The position numbers were made by a program, and so were the translations under genes. From NCBI GenBank assembly GCA_043381765.1, contig JBHJMP010000530.1:1-49493 (forward strand): 49,493 nucleotides of DNA, read 5' to 3'. This DNA comes from Collodictyon triciliatum (Eukaryota > CRuMs). This document shows, piece after piece, positions 1-12,343 of this stretch; the stretch's first letter is position 1, and each line of letters starts with the position of its first letter. A model generated the notes under the pieces. The model was not told the DNA's origin and searched no databases. It saw nothing but the letters and a program-made list of their open reading frames with translations.

Positions 1-62
1 GTTTTTTTCTTTGTTTTTTTGTTTTTTGTTTTTTGTTTTTTGTTTTTTGTTTTTTGTTTTTT
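1..62. repeat. GTTTTTT-type simple repeat at left edge
   Basis: A T-rich array of G followed by six or seven Ts reaches the left edge of the window. The stretch from here to the USP40 start at 427 holds no other gene I can support; 63-210 is AT-rich, and 211-426 is more GC-rich and probably 5' leader or promoter DNA. Confidence 0.85.
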
Positions 63-426
63 GAAAGACCACAATTCATCCAAATAGAGTATGATTTAAA
101 TATAATTATAACTGGAAAATAAAAGCCACATAATTTTACCTGCTAAATCGTGATGAAGAGCATATGTGTGATAAAACTCTACATTGATATCATAAATATT
201 ACAAAAAAAGGTAGCCGTGTCTCGCCTTGTGCCTTCCTCGTCCCTTCCTTCATGGATCCGGCGAGTCAGATCCACTTGTTTGAGATTCGCGGCAAGGGTG
301 ACTCACCCACCGCGCAGAAAGAGTGCGTCCGATTGTTGCCTTCTGCTTCAGAAACGCCCAAGTTCCAAACAAACCCGGACGACAACACAACACATAGAAG
401 TTAACACCAGCAAAAGGCCGAGCGCA

Positions 427-3400
427 ATGTTTTCCGGGCTCTTCGACGAGTTTGAGGATGTTGCCGACTTCCAAACCCCCGCCAGCACCGGAGAAAAGTA
501 AGTATTCTGGATCGGTTCTGCAAACATCCCTTCCGTCTCTTCGAAAAGACTCTAGAGGGAGAGATAGAGAGATTCCAGATCCTGCAACCTTTTTGAGATG
601 GGCCTGTTGACTCTTGCGGGCCACTCTAATCTGTTCTCCCTGCTCTGCATGGCTCTTAGAAATAGGGCGACACAAACTTATGTACCTGAGGAAGGACGAT
701 CCTCATGCGGCTTTGCTGGGCTGGATAATCAGTGAGTTTTGCTTCTTTCTTTGTTGCTCCCTTCCATCTTTGCACAAAAAAAGCCCGGATACGCTCAGCT
801 ACTCCATCTGGGTCACTCCGTCTAGCAGCTGGCAATCATTATCTCCTGCCACATGCCTCAATGGCCAAATCAGCCCCACCTTACTCGTTACATTATGAGA
901 CCGTGAATGCTTACCTGGTGACTCACAAAATGTACCATGACAAAATAAAATGAAAGAGGAGCCACTTGCTACTTGAACAGCCTAATCCAAACACTCTTCA
1001 TGACTCCGGAAGTCCGACACGAAGTGCTCCGCTTTGTATTTGAGTCACGGTATTGTAAACATGAAACGAAAACTCTTCTCTTCGCAAAAAAAAAATAATA
1101 AATAAATAAATAAAAAAATAAAAATAAAAATATCAAGAGAAATTTGCGTGTCCCTATTGTAAAGATTCTTTTGAAACAAAACCATTACCACACCCGACTT
1201 GTTGAAATCGCTCCAACAAGGTCCCGCAAGTGGATTCCTCTTCGGCTCCAACGTCTCTTTTGTGATCTTCTCGCAACAAACAAGTAAATTGACGAATAAA
1301 TATACACGTGCCCAGAATGAATCTCACACTACCGTTATATATATTTCAAATATCTCATTCAATCATCCTCTCTCCATTTTTAAAAACGTCACCTGAAAAC
1401 AAAAGTTTGTGTTAATAACGCCTTTGTCGTATCTTTTTTTTTTTTACTTACCTTTAGTTTGTTCCTATGATATGAGATTACCAAGGCTGGGTATTTACTC
1501 TTTACTTTCTTGAAATCACTTTTTGTATAACATTTCAAAACAGGCGATCTGTCAGCACCATGGACCTCACTAAAAGCTTCGGCTGGCAACACCATGACGC
1601 AAGAGTTCAGCATGACGTGCACGAATTTATTCGGTAGATATTTCCCAAACAACTTTATCATCGAAAAGAAAGATAAAAAATGGACGATAATTTAAAATCC
1701 CTTTCATACATAATTTTGGCATATTTCGATGTATTCAAATAAATTTTGTTATAAATCCATGAATGATGATGAATGCCCACGTTTTCTTATTTACAAACGT
1801 GTGTCAGTGTGCTCATGGATTATTTGGAGCAATCGCTAGAGGGAACGCCGTACGCTGGTCGTATCGAGGGTCTATTTCGAGGAATCCAATCGAATTATAT
1901 TGTGTGTTCCTCCTGTGGATGTATGTAACTTCTCCATAATATATCTACCAAGGTCAAGCACCTATTAAGATAACACACCCCACTAAACTAAAATATCTAG
2001 ACCGCAGCGAGCGTGAGGAAGTCTTCCTTGATTTTCAAATTCAAGTCCGAGGACTCAACAGCCTAGAAGCTGGGATAGAAAAGTATCTTGAAGTAGAAAT
2101 TTTGGACGGGGACAACAAGTAATTGCAAATCTCGCTATATCTTGAAATTTGACCGGGTTCATCAAGTTACTCATATCCATTTGCAACTACAAAGATATTC
2201 TTGTGATGGATGCCAAAGCAAGGTTCGTGCATCAAAAGGCATTCGTATTCAAAAGCTCCCCACTATCCTGGCTGTGTCGATGATGCGCTTTGAATATGAT
2301 TGGCAAAGGGTGTGACTTCAATTCGCTTGCAATTAATTTATGATTCTTTAATGCATTTGTCTTATTCACACACTTGAGCTCTTTTTTGTCCCTTTTTTCT
2401 TTTTCAATTCTGCTCATGACGTTGTTTCTGTATCATATTTTATCACCTAGGATTGTCGAATGAAGCTAGACCATGTCTGCAGTTTCCCAGATACCTTGGA
2501 TATGTCCAAATATGTTACAGAAATTCCGGCAGAGGACGCATTATACGAGCTCTACTCTGTGGTGATTCACTTGGGTGGTGCGTACGGGGGCCATTATCAT
2601 GCATACATAAGGGACATTTACCAAAGCCAAGCAGCTTCGAACGAGGAGGGTCAAACGACATCAGCTTGGTTTGACTTTGATGACTCCAGAGTGTCCTCCA
2701 TCCAACCCTCTCGAATCACTGGGCAGTTTGGTGGCAAATCAGAGTGTGCCTGTAAGTAACTGTAGCTATGTTATAAATGAAATATATCACGGTTTCATTC
2801 AATAGAATTCTCAAAATGTTTTAACCTTTACAAACGGCATGTAGCATTATTTCTCATATATCCAAGATTGAATAACCTTTTCCTGTCTTCCTATCTTCCC
2901 CTTCATATCTTTCAAAGACATGCTTTTTTACCGCAAAAAAACCGCCCATCCTCCGGAGCGATCAACTGTTGATGCCTCTTCCATACCGGATACCATCATG
3001 CGTGAAATTCAAGAAGAAAATGAATCTTACGTTAAGAAGAAAGTTGAAGCCGAAGTAAAGGCGAATAGTATCAATATAATAGTGATGCTTCCTTATCACT
3101 TGAGGATGGAAAATGGAGGAGAAGACCTTGTCGGAGCAGCTCCACAGCCATTTTTTTCCTTGGTCAACAAAGAGGACAAGAATTCATCAGAAAATGGAAT
3201 TTCACTGCAAGTAGACAAGCGTTGGACAATCGAGGAACTTAAAGCATTCCTCATATCTCACGAAATCGACTTTGATCCGGGTTTGTAAATATCCTGCATC
3301 AATTACATAGCCAAATCATCTGCATTAAGCGCGCAATAGATAAAAGATAAAGTATTTGTAAATTTTAGTTCGCCTTACACTCGAAAGTCTCACATATTGT

Positions 3401-6400
3401 AGTTATATTTCTTTTTTTTTTCTCTATTAAAAATGCATATCTCTATAAAAACTAGCCCATCGGTTTGATGAAATTCGTGTGCAAGCTCATCGAGTCAAAT
3501 TGATGCCTCTTGAATATTCTGAATCAAGCACACTTGTAACTGCACGGTTCTACAATTTGATGCGTGTGATAATATGGAATGGAGATTCTATTCAGGACCA
3601 GCCGATGTCTGCCAAGGGAGATTTACTAAAAATTTCTGGAGTTCATTTCATAGACGAGACAACTACAACTAATTTTGTGGTCGAGGTTCATGAATACGAG
3701 TTATCCAATACACTTTGTTCAAAATTGACTGACATCTGCCTCATACCTTCAGATGAGTTGATAGTGTGGGTGGTAAGTCTAGCATTTTTTTTTTTTTACA
3801 TAATTATGCTAATTTTTCATATAAACTATAAATTTCATGGAGACGACTTTTAACATGGACATTTAAAAACAAAATAAATGAAAAATCATGGTTTCAAGTG
3901 CTCAATTATTATTCCACATGACTACGTTTTTCATTATCCATTAAAATAATCTAAACCATGTATTCGACAGATGAATGGAGTAGGTTTGACAAAGTTGAAC
4001 AGAACCGGAAACCTCATTGAGAATGGAATCAACTCATCAGTAAAAATTGGTGTCGAGAGAAAGACTACTGAGCAGGCAAGATTTGATAATATACTTTATG
4101 ATATTCACTTTAAAGAAACTGCAATTTTTTTTTTTGTGACTTAAATTTCCAAGTCTTGTTTCTCAGTTTTTTTTCTTTTACCTCTCGTATCAAAAGATGC
4201 TGCTATTCTGTAAAACTCCTAGCTAATGTAAAATAAATAAATATTGAAACGATTCAGAAACCAGCTCTCGCAGTAGCATACCAAATATCATCCTCCCAGA
4301 ACATGGAAGTTTTCATCACCGTATCCCAAGAAGATTATCTTACCCATGTAGGAGAGAAGAATAGAACATTTGTATTGAACGAAACCACAAATTTATACGA
4401 GCGCGCCATACCAGTGTCAAGACATAGTTCCTTAGGAACATTAAAGAGCTCAATAATGGAATTTTTACCACCAGGGTTTCAACTTAAAAGACTTCTTTTG
4501 AGAAGGTTGCCACTATTTTTTTCTTCTGAAGTGTCTCATGAATCAGATGTATTCCTTTAGAAAATGAAATAGTCATTATTGGATTAATTTGAAATTTTCA
4601 AAAACATATCAATTTTAAAGAACAGGTAGAACAATCGTCCTCTTTCTTTACAACAAACTTGGCTACATTTTAGAACTCTTCCTGGGAACGGTGTTGGAGA
4701 TGCCCTGCTAAAAGATGAACAGCTCTTGAAGAACTTGGGAATTTACGAAAATGACTGTCTCCGTCTAGAATTCCTGGAAAAGCCAGTTTCATCTTTCTCT
4801 GTTCGCTTCCAGTTTATACCGTCAGGGAAAGATTTTTCATCTGCTTCTGAAGATGATGTATATGTTCTTCCCGTGGAGCCTTCGTGGACATTGTCTAAAT
4901 GGTTTTTGAATATATGATTTCTTTTGTAAAACAACTAATAATAATCATAATAAAAAACACGCATTGCCCCTCAAAGTTCATCATAATACATACAAGCCAT
5001 ATGCACCACCAAGGAAAGATAAAATCAAAACAAAGTTAAATATATTACGGCTTAAATCATATGCAAGAACTAGAATGATTATAAATATTATATACGAATG
5101 ATTGACCATGCTTTATCTTTGAAAATTCCAACCTTTTTTTTTTAAAAAAAATCTCGCAAATTTGTTCGGAAATAATTAAGTAAGGAGCTCATGGCTGAAA
5201 TCGTGGCTCGCCCAGCCGAAAACCTGAGGATTCGGGAGTCTGATACATGGGAACATCCTGCTCGAATACTTTCGGTAACTTTCAAAAAATACCATCAAAA
5301 CATCTTATTATTTTGACATAATAGACATATACATTTCCATATTATTGCATTTAATTGTTTCAAGTCTCTCTTTTCTTTTCTTTTCTTTTTTGTTATTTTT
5401 TGTTCTGAAAACCTCATGAAATGTAGAATGAACAAGAAACAATTAATGGAGAGCACATACAAAACGGAGACCTTCTATTTCTTGAAGAAGGAAAGGTACC
5501 ATTTTTTTAACTCTTTTATTCATAATACCTAATTATCAGTTGTAATTAGAATGAATACTGCCAAAGGTTCCGCCAAAGGGTCAGATATCGATACATGTTA
5601 TGGTTGACCAGTTCATCAAGACCTCGAGTGGGGTGCTGCCCACAACAGAAGTAAGCCCATCTATCTCATTTTTTTATTTGTCTTCATACACGAAACTCTT
5701 TCAATATTGCCAAAGATGTTTTGAACCAATCAAAAGCACGAAAATGGCAAGATAAGTTTTAAACCCATGAGATTATTTATTTGTATTTCTTATGACACAC
5801 CATCTCCATCCCAAACCGGTCATAATACCATACATTTCATAGAATCATAGTTGAATATTTGAATGTGCCTCAGTTGATGGGCATATGTTTCCTTATTTTA
5901 GGCTTACGAGCCTTTTGTCCATGCTTTCCAAGTAACCAAGCCTTTGTCTTTGTTCAAAATGGATGTAATGTCCTCTTTGACCTTAAACGAATTCAAAGAC
6001 CAGCTTTGTCAGATCGAATTATTCAGCGGCAAGGTAGTACTGATGTCTTTCTTTTTCTTTTTCCTTTTCTTTTTTAAAAGAATAACAAAAAAAAATAATA
6101 AATCGAAATAAATTTCATGCCCTTTTCATATCCTGTACTCTTCTAATGCTTCCACTTCGCCCTCATCAATGCGGAATATAGGGGTATGCTCCATCTAAGC
6201 TCAGAATCTGGGATGGTGGAAGATTTGTCCGCTTCGGTTCCAAAACACTGAAGCAAAACAATATAACCGATGGAAGAACAGTTACCGTGCAAATATCCTT
6301 CATCTTTTTTTTTTAATAGAACATTCACCAATTTTTTAAACAAGAAAATATCAAGAAACACAATTACACGTATTCCTCTTGATTGAATCACCATCGATTA

Positions 6401-7545
6401 TCGATTAATTCAACGTTTTCGCTATATTTCGTATATTTTCATAACTTTTATATGAACATCTTGGACAAGGAGGATGGTGAAGTCCCCATTAGTGCAATAG
6501 TGCTTCAGGTGCACCGACGTTACAGAAACTTAGAGGGGAACTTTGTTCTGGGAGAGCCTTTTGAGGTCGTCATTGACAATGATGGCCAGCATATACCGCC
6601 GAGCCTTCTGGAGACAACACTACAAAATCTTTCGCCCAGTGGCGACCCCACATCTGCTTCCATTCGAATCGCAAAGTACGTTCCTACCACCGGCCACTGG
6701 ACTGTGTTGGGAGACACCTCGATGAAGGCAGCCATTTCTAAGCTGGAGGCCAAAGAAAGAGAAGACATCGGCCAGTCCACAGCAAACAACAACACCACCA
6801 CTGAAGCAAAAGTTGCAGAAATGGCGTCACAAAGTTTTACACCACCTACAAACACTTCCCAGGAAAATCAAACATCCGCTGCCGGAGTAACGAAAAGTGT
6901 AGATGAAGAGGCTGGGCTAGCGAATGCAAACAGGAAAGAATTGCAACCGAGCCCGGATGACTCCATTCCCGAACGCTTATCACCAGAACCGCCGTTTGTT
7001 GCTGGTGGCCTGAAGGAGGAGCTATCGGCCGTGGGTGAGACTCACACCACAGCGACCACCATTGTGGAGGCAGCACAGAAAAACTCCCAGCCAGCACAAA
7101 CCGAGAGCGAAGGCGACAATCTGCACAACCCGCCAGCCCCACCGCCACCCGTAAGCTTGTCCCTGAAACTTCCAAGATTATTGGCGTATGTGGTACGGGG
7201 CTGTCCGTCTTTGCTCTGCGTTCTTGTTGCCTTTTTGTATGCTGGTTGTTTGCCCCGTCCCATCACCCGGCTCTTTTTTTATTTTTATTTTATTTTTTTA
7301 TTTTATTAATGCGTATGTGCTTTTCTTGGCTGCGAATCTTGACACCTGTAACTTTACATGTGACTTTTTACGCACGGGACTCAGGCGCCTCCGGCTCCGA
7401 GGAGCGCCAAGGGACAGGGGCAGGCCAAGAGTGGAAAGGCCATCCAGAACATCCGCGGACACCCGTTCTTTCTCAAGGACGGAGGTAAGAACATTTGTGA
7501 TTGAGCGAGTCGGTTATATGGATGTGCACGCATGTGTGTGTGTGT

Positions 7546-7623
<78 letters not shown>

Positions 7624-8032
7624 TTGTGATTGTGATTGTGATTGTGATTGTGATTGTGATTATGATTGTGATTGTGATTGTGAAGGTTGTGAGCACGCAC
7701 TGACGAGCCCGCGTGTTTTTTCTGCGCGGGACACAGACACAATCTGCTTCCTGTACGAGGCGGAAGACCCAGACGACAAGGACGACTTCGACGGTCTGCT
7801 GAAGCGGCCGCGTGCAACGCGCTGGGTGAGCGAGTCGGGCGGACTTGCGGCGCCGTGGAAGGGCAAAGGCCGCAGCAGCCGGACGCAGGAGGTGGGCGTG
7901 CGCATGCGGCTGCTGGACGCAGAGGACCTGGACGAAGAGACGCAGCGCTTGCTTCTGGATGCGTGCGCAGGCAACTCCGACAACCCGCGCGCCGACGACA
8001 TGAATCTGCTCTTTGACGCGTACTTTATGTGA
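427..8032 (+). CDS. USP40: USP40-like ubiquitin-specific protease
   Basis: Cysteine deubiquitinase of the USP (C19) family, built from about 18-20 exons. Exon 1 (427-497) starts MFSGLFDEF, like other USP40 N termini. Visible catalytic-domain exons include 957-1049 with GATCYLNSLIQ (catalytic Cys codon 967-969), about 1190-1283, 1544-1633 (FGWQHHDARVQHDVHEF), 1808-1920 and 2195-2309 with CxxC zinc-finger pairs (CSSCG, CDGC), and 2451-2751 with the catalytic His in GGHYHAYIRD and the Asp box WFDFDDSRV. After YMLFYRKK (from 2918) the protein continues through weakly conserved, probably ubiquitin-like segments, then a Ser/Thr/Pro-rich linker (6740-7150). The C-terminal HPFFLKDGDTI, split between exons about 7385-7488 and 7734-8032, matches the USP40 C terminus. 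The 5' two thirds are AT-rich and the last exons are strongly GC-rich. Internal exon borders between 3.3 and 6.5 kb are approximate. Family call firm; orthology to USP40 likely. Confidence 0.9.
7530..7682. repeat. (TG)n followed by (GATTGT)n microsatellite in USP40 intron
   Basis: About 90 bp of TG dinucleotides run directly into a GATTGT hexamer array. It fills most of the last USP40 intron (about 7489-7733), between exons coding for the conserved HPFFLKDG and DTICFLY pieces. Long frames read from it on either strand are repeat artefacts. Confidence 0.95.
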
Positions 8033-8050
8033 CAGCCACGCAACGTCCGG

Positions 8051-8056
8051 AATAAA
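8051..8056 (+). terminator. AATAAA polyadenylation signal of USP40
   Basis: A canonical AATAAA begins 19 bp after the USP40 TGA. The next gene's ATG is only 64 bp further on, so USP40 cleavage and the promoter or leader of the next gene share the same few dozen bases. Confidence 0.6.
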
Positions 8057-8119
8057 AGCAGCCGAGCGACAACAGACAAAAAACCACACACAACAACAGA
8101 CAGAGTCAGACACCGTGCG

Positions 8120-11100
8120 ATGGAACCAGCTGCACTCGCCCTGCGCCGGCCCACGCCGCACACGCCCGTCCGCCCGCTCCCAAACATCGGCCCGCCGCAC
8201 GATCGCCCGCCAAACGCATATGCAGGCGACGATGGAGATGAAGAAGACGACGACGACGACATCCCCGTTGTGCGCCTGCACCAAATCGCCTGCTGGCCGG
8301 ACGCTGACGCAAACGAAGACGCAAACACAAACACAAACACAAATGCAAACGCAAATGCAAACGAAGAAGAAGCCGCAAACGCAGACAGCGAAACAGAGGA
8401 GCAGGCGGCCATGGCAAGCAGGCGCCTCACCTTTCTCCTGCGGGCCGGTGCAGACGAAGGCATGGACGAGGATGACACGCAGCCTGCCCCAAACACCATG
8501 TCGTTCCACTCATACCAGGAAAGGCAGGCCTCCCGAAGAAACTCCTCGTCCTCCGCCCACCGCAGAAGGCCCGCCCCAAACGCAGCTCCGGTGGACGGGG
8601 TCATCTCCGTCATCAGGCTTCCGAGGCCGCTCCAGAGGCTCTTTTGGGTCACGTGGTCTCTCCAGATCTTTCTGCAGGGCTTCGTCTGGTTTGTTGCCTC
8701 CCCGAGCCACTCCCGCGTCGCCTCGTACTACGGCGCCACGGCTCTCGAGGTCGATTTGTTCAGCATACTCCACCCGCTCGCGTACTTTTTGGTCTTGCCC
8801 ATCGGCACACTCGGCATCACCCATGGGTCCTTGGACGGAACGGTACCCACCCGAACGCCTTTTCCAGTTCTCCTCCTCCACGTTTCGCTCCATAACCACC
8901 GCATTCCTCCAAAATCTTTTGACTGTGCTCCACCACCCTTTGAAACCCCCTCTCTTTATCCACAACCTTACATCCACACAATCATACATCCACTATATAT
9001 GTATGCCCTGCCTTTGAACGTCATGCTTAAAATGTTACAAACAGTTCACTGTGTCCATGATCGGTCACCTTGTTTGCACCGTCATACACCTACTCTTTGG
9101 CGACTCCAGAGATGGGTTTTGGGTCACCTTTACCGCACAGGCCATCAGTGCAGTTTGTTCAGTCTTTACTTTCGATGGACACATGAAGGCAGCATCCTTG
9201 GTGCATTCATCATTTTATTTCCCACGCTCTCTCCCCTTGTTCGTTTTTTCTTTCTTAAATGAATTGCGTGTATGTTTAATCCCGCAATCGTAGATTTTTT
9301 CACGTTTCTCATGAAATATCTGTCTATGATGAAAATTTTGTTATCTATCTCGCGCGCCAATAGAAAACTTTCCGTGTTTTGGCTTATCAAAATTCCTCTC
9401 CCTACTTAGTGGCTGGGCAATGACCGCTATTCCACAGTCGCATCTTCTGCTTCGTTTATTTTCTTATTAGCGGGTGTTGCAACATCTTTCGTATTATCCT
9501 ATGCCTTGACCCATAATGAGAGCAACTTTAAGCTCTGGTTCACTACCCAGCTTATTGTGGTTGGGGGGCTGTCCTTGCTTTCTGTGTTGCTCCTTATGCA
9601 TCGTCGTGTCAATAAATTCATGATGGAGAGTACATGGTAATAAAAAAAATATTATCCTTTATTCAAATTCATTTGATTGACTTGTATAATTATTTTGACC
9701 AGGCCTTTTTTTTTTTTTGCGGCAGATTTCTGAGATATGATTAACAATGCGATGCATAGGAGAAAAGACTACAACAGACAGGGCTACGCCAGCCTTTTAA
9801 AACAAAGGAATCATATTACCGGGTCCATTTTGTTTTCAATTTCTTTCTCGGTTGTCTTCTCGTTCTTAATCTTGTTGGAGCAAATTTCAGTGAGCCAAGG
9901 TTATGAACATGTATGTTTTCCCTCCGGTTTTCTTTGTGTCACTTTTGCATCGAAGCTAAACATCGCACGCCCAAGGCATGCAACTCCTGGTATCCGCATT
10001 ATTTTGACCGCGATTGTACTGGCTAGGATAAAGTATGGATTCTTGGGGTTGTATTTTGTGGAGGAGGATGCATCTCTGCAGCCTTTTTGGGTTCTGTAAT
10101 GTCGCATCGCAAGTTTATGAAGTGGACATGCTTTATTTGTCTGCTCGGGTTCAGGTTCTCTTTAATTAAATGGTTGATTCTATCCGTTATTTTTATCATT
10201 TTTATCATTATTTGGAAAAAGAAAGCGTCCAACTGTTCAATATAATTCGTGGAATAATCCCTTGAGTCCTCTTCATGCGTGCCTATTGCATGGAATCGAA
10301 ACCACACTCCGTCCTACTGTGTGCACGTCACTGAAAACAAATCTGCTTCGTTTAACAACACATGCATTTTCAATAAAGCGGCACCATTTTGTGGTTCAAT
10401 TTGGTTGTGTCGTCTGCATCCTCTATCCATCTGCAAGTGTGTGTCGGCCTTCTGGGACTCTTTAGCGTGCCATGCCTATCATTTCTCCAGGTAATTGCCA
10501 TATTCTTCCTTCCTTCTCCTGTGCTTTGGTACATGGACGTCACCGACAATCTCTTGTCACCTCTTTGCTATTCACAATAGTATTTCCCTCTTCCCTATGT
10601 GTCGGTGTCAATAGCATATGTGTCTTTTGTTCTTTGCCATGCACGATAACTTTACTTTCTTTTTATTCTCTTGCCTTCATTCTAACATTTGTTGTTACAA
10701 AGAAAACAAAGACCTCTGCGATTCAAAGCACCATACAGCTAAAAAGAAAAGAAAAGAAAAGAAAAGAAAAGAAAAGAAAAGAAAAGAAAAGAAAAGAAAA
10801 GAAAAGAAAAGAAAAGAAAAGAAAAGAAAAGAAAAGGAAAGGAAAAGAAAAGAAAAGGAAAATAAAATAAAATAAACGAAAAAAAGGAAAAGAAAAGAAA
10901 ACCATTACCCATAGACAGAGATTTTAATAAATGAAATGAATAATTTTTAGAGAAAAAATGAGTAATATCACAGTCTGAACACCGCCGACCATGTAGGTAT
11001 ATCAGTTCGAGTCACGAGGCCGCTTAAGTGAAAGGCTAGTGGTGACGTTTGTATGGGGCCTGAACGCTGCGCTGACATGCGGAATCGTCCTTGTCTTCCA

Positions 11101-11751
11101 CATTGTGCGAGGCTTCTACGAAAGCGACGAGGCAAGCCAAATAATTGTATGGGTTATATTTGGACTCGTGACCTTGTCGGTCCCGTTATCATGTACAATG
11201 CAGTCCAACGTGTCGCTGCGTCCGGTCGTCTCGTCGCGGCGAATGGAGACAAGTGAGTTACCCGCCTCTGTGCGTTAAGCAGCCAGGCTCTGATTCGTCT
11301 CAGAGGAGAGGCGCTTGTTGCAGTGCGTGCCTTGCATCCCTGACACAGCGCAGACACATAACAGACACACCTCAAACACACCGCTAACTCTCTCGCAGTG
11401 TCGAGCCAGGAAATCTCGTCGGAGCACATCCGGCGCACCCTGTCCAGGACATCGAGCAACCACCACGAGTACTTTGCGGCCGGACAATGGGCGTCTGCAA
11501 CCACACCTGCAACCACACCTGCAACCACACCCGCACCTGCACCGCAGACGCCGCGCCGTGTGAATCCGCTGCTGCTGCAGCCATCCCAGCCATCCCAGCC
11601 ATCCCAGCCATCCCAGTCAGGCACGCGCCCGACACCCGCAACAGAGACTCCGCGCCTCGATGCCGACCCGCCTGCGCAGCCACGCCGTGCAAACCCGATT
11701 CTGCAGCCGCCCGCCCCGCCCGTGCTGGTGGGCTCGCGCTTCGACTTCTGA
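8120..11751 (+). CDS. Multipass MFS-like transporter, resembles SLC49 (FLVCR/DIRC2)
   Basis: About seven exons: 8120-8842, about 9045-9180, 9411-9638, 9729-9910, about 10424-10491, about 10998-11252 and 11399-11751. The first 150 residues are cytosolic, acidic and low-complexity (Asp runs and an Asn-Thr/Asn-Ala repeat at 8315-8365). Hydrophobic helices follow: two in exon 1, two in exon 2, two around WLGNDRYSTVASSASFIF, one in exon 4, one in exon 5 and two in exon 6, about ten seen in total. The order and short loops fit a major facilitator; the segment around WLGNDRYSTVAS resembles the WFG..E..TA motif of SLC49 proteins, which move haem, choline or similar solutes. The C-terminal tail is a hydrophilic Thr/Pro/Gln repeat tail. 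First and last exons are GC-rich and the middle is AT-rich. The junction near 9180-9410 is not resolved. Start chosen as the first ATG after the USP40 poly(A) signal. Substrate unknown. Confidence 0.55.
10741..10900. repeat. (AAAAG)n purine microsatellite in intron
   Basis: Pentanucleotide A4G repeated about 20 times, then degenerating into AAAATA and GGAAA variants. It lies in the intron before the penultimate transporter exon. The Lys/Glu/Arg-only frames across it are not genes. Confidence 0.95.
11500..11622 (+). repeat. Coding tandem repeats in transporter C-terminal tail
   Basis: Two short in-frame tandem repeats sit in the last exon. One is a 12-bp unit encoding ATTP, repeated about three times and followed by AP-rich codons. 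The other is a 9-bp unit encoding QPS, repeated about four times at 11578-11614. Both keep frame and are likely length-polymorphic. Confidence 0.8.
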
Positions 11752-12343
11752 CGTGCCATAAAGCAATGTGCACCCTCCACACGCTCATGGCCCAGGCCAC
11801 ACCCGCGCCCTTCAAAGAATCCCGTGTGTGTGTGTGCTAGAGAGACATGGAAGGGGTTGAAGAGCCGCCCGCACACACGGGGACTCACGGAACCGCCCAT
11901 AGCGCCCGCTCCTTGTGGGCGAATCCGCGTTGCACACGCCCGGTGGAGCAACGAGTAATGGACGGGGGCAACAAGGAACAGAAGATTCGATGCTGCTGCT
12001 CGTTCCTGCTCCGTATATACCAGACCCGCCCATATAAATACCCATCGGATGGATGGCGCGCCGGCTGTCGGGGATTATATTGGCCGGACCTGCGCAGCAG
12101 CACATCTAAACGGAACACCAGCGCTCCTGAAGGCACATCTCGAGACACTCAAGCATTGCAGATACAGCGCCCGTGGGACGGCTGGCGGTATTGACTGGCT
12201 GGCGATGTTAGCCTCGGTCGATGTCTTATCTGGCTGCTTTCCCTCCGCCCTTCCTCCGCCCTTTCTCACCCCGTATTCCGTATTCCGGCCCTGTTCTGAC
12301 GGCGGACCGTCCCCTGTAGGCAACCGCAGCGACACAACCGGCC
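11752..12343. other. Intergenic region between transporter and kinase genes
   Basis: About 590 bp without a supportable coding region. It should contain the 3' end of the transporter transcript (a CATAAA-like element lies just after the stop) and the promoter and leader of the kinase gene. The right half is pyrimidine-rich. GC content is high compared with most introns here. Confidence 0.6.
12033..12040 (+). promoter_or_regulatory. Candidate TATA box for the kinase gene
   Basis: TATAAATA stands in otherwise GC-rich DNA about 300 bp upstream of the kinase ATG. A related TATATA sits 20 bp before it. This is a motif match only; the start of transcription cannot be seen. Confidence 0.3.

Noticed and set aside
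7514-8652. Two minus-strand frames of about 330 codons over the USP40/transporter junction
   Set aside because: They read through the TG/GATTGT microsatellite as His-Thr repeats and are antisense to well-supported GC-rich exons of USP40 and the transporter.
10472-10905. Lys/Glu/Arg-rich frames around 10.7 kb
   Set aside because: Translation of the AAAAG intronic repeat.
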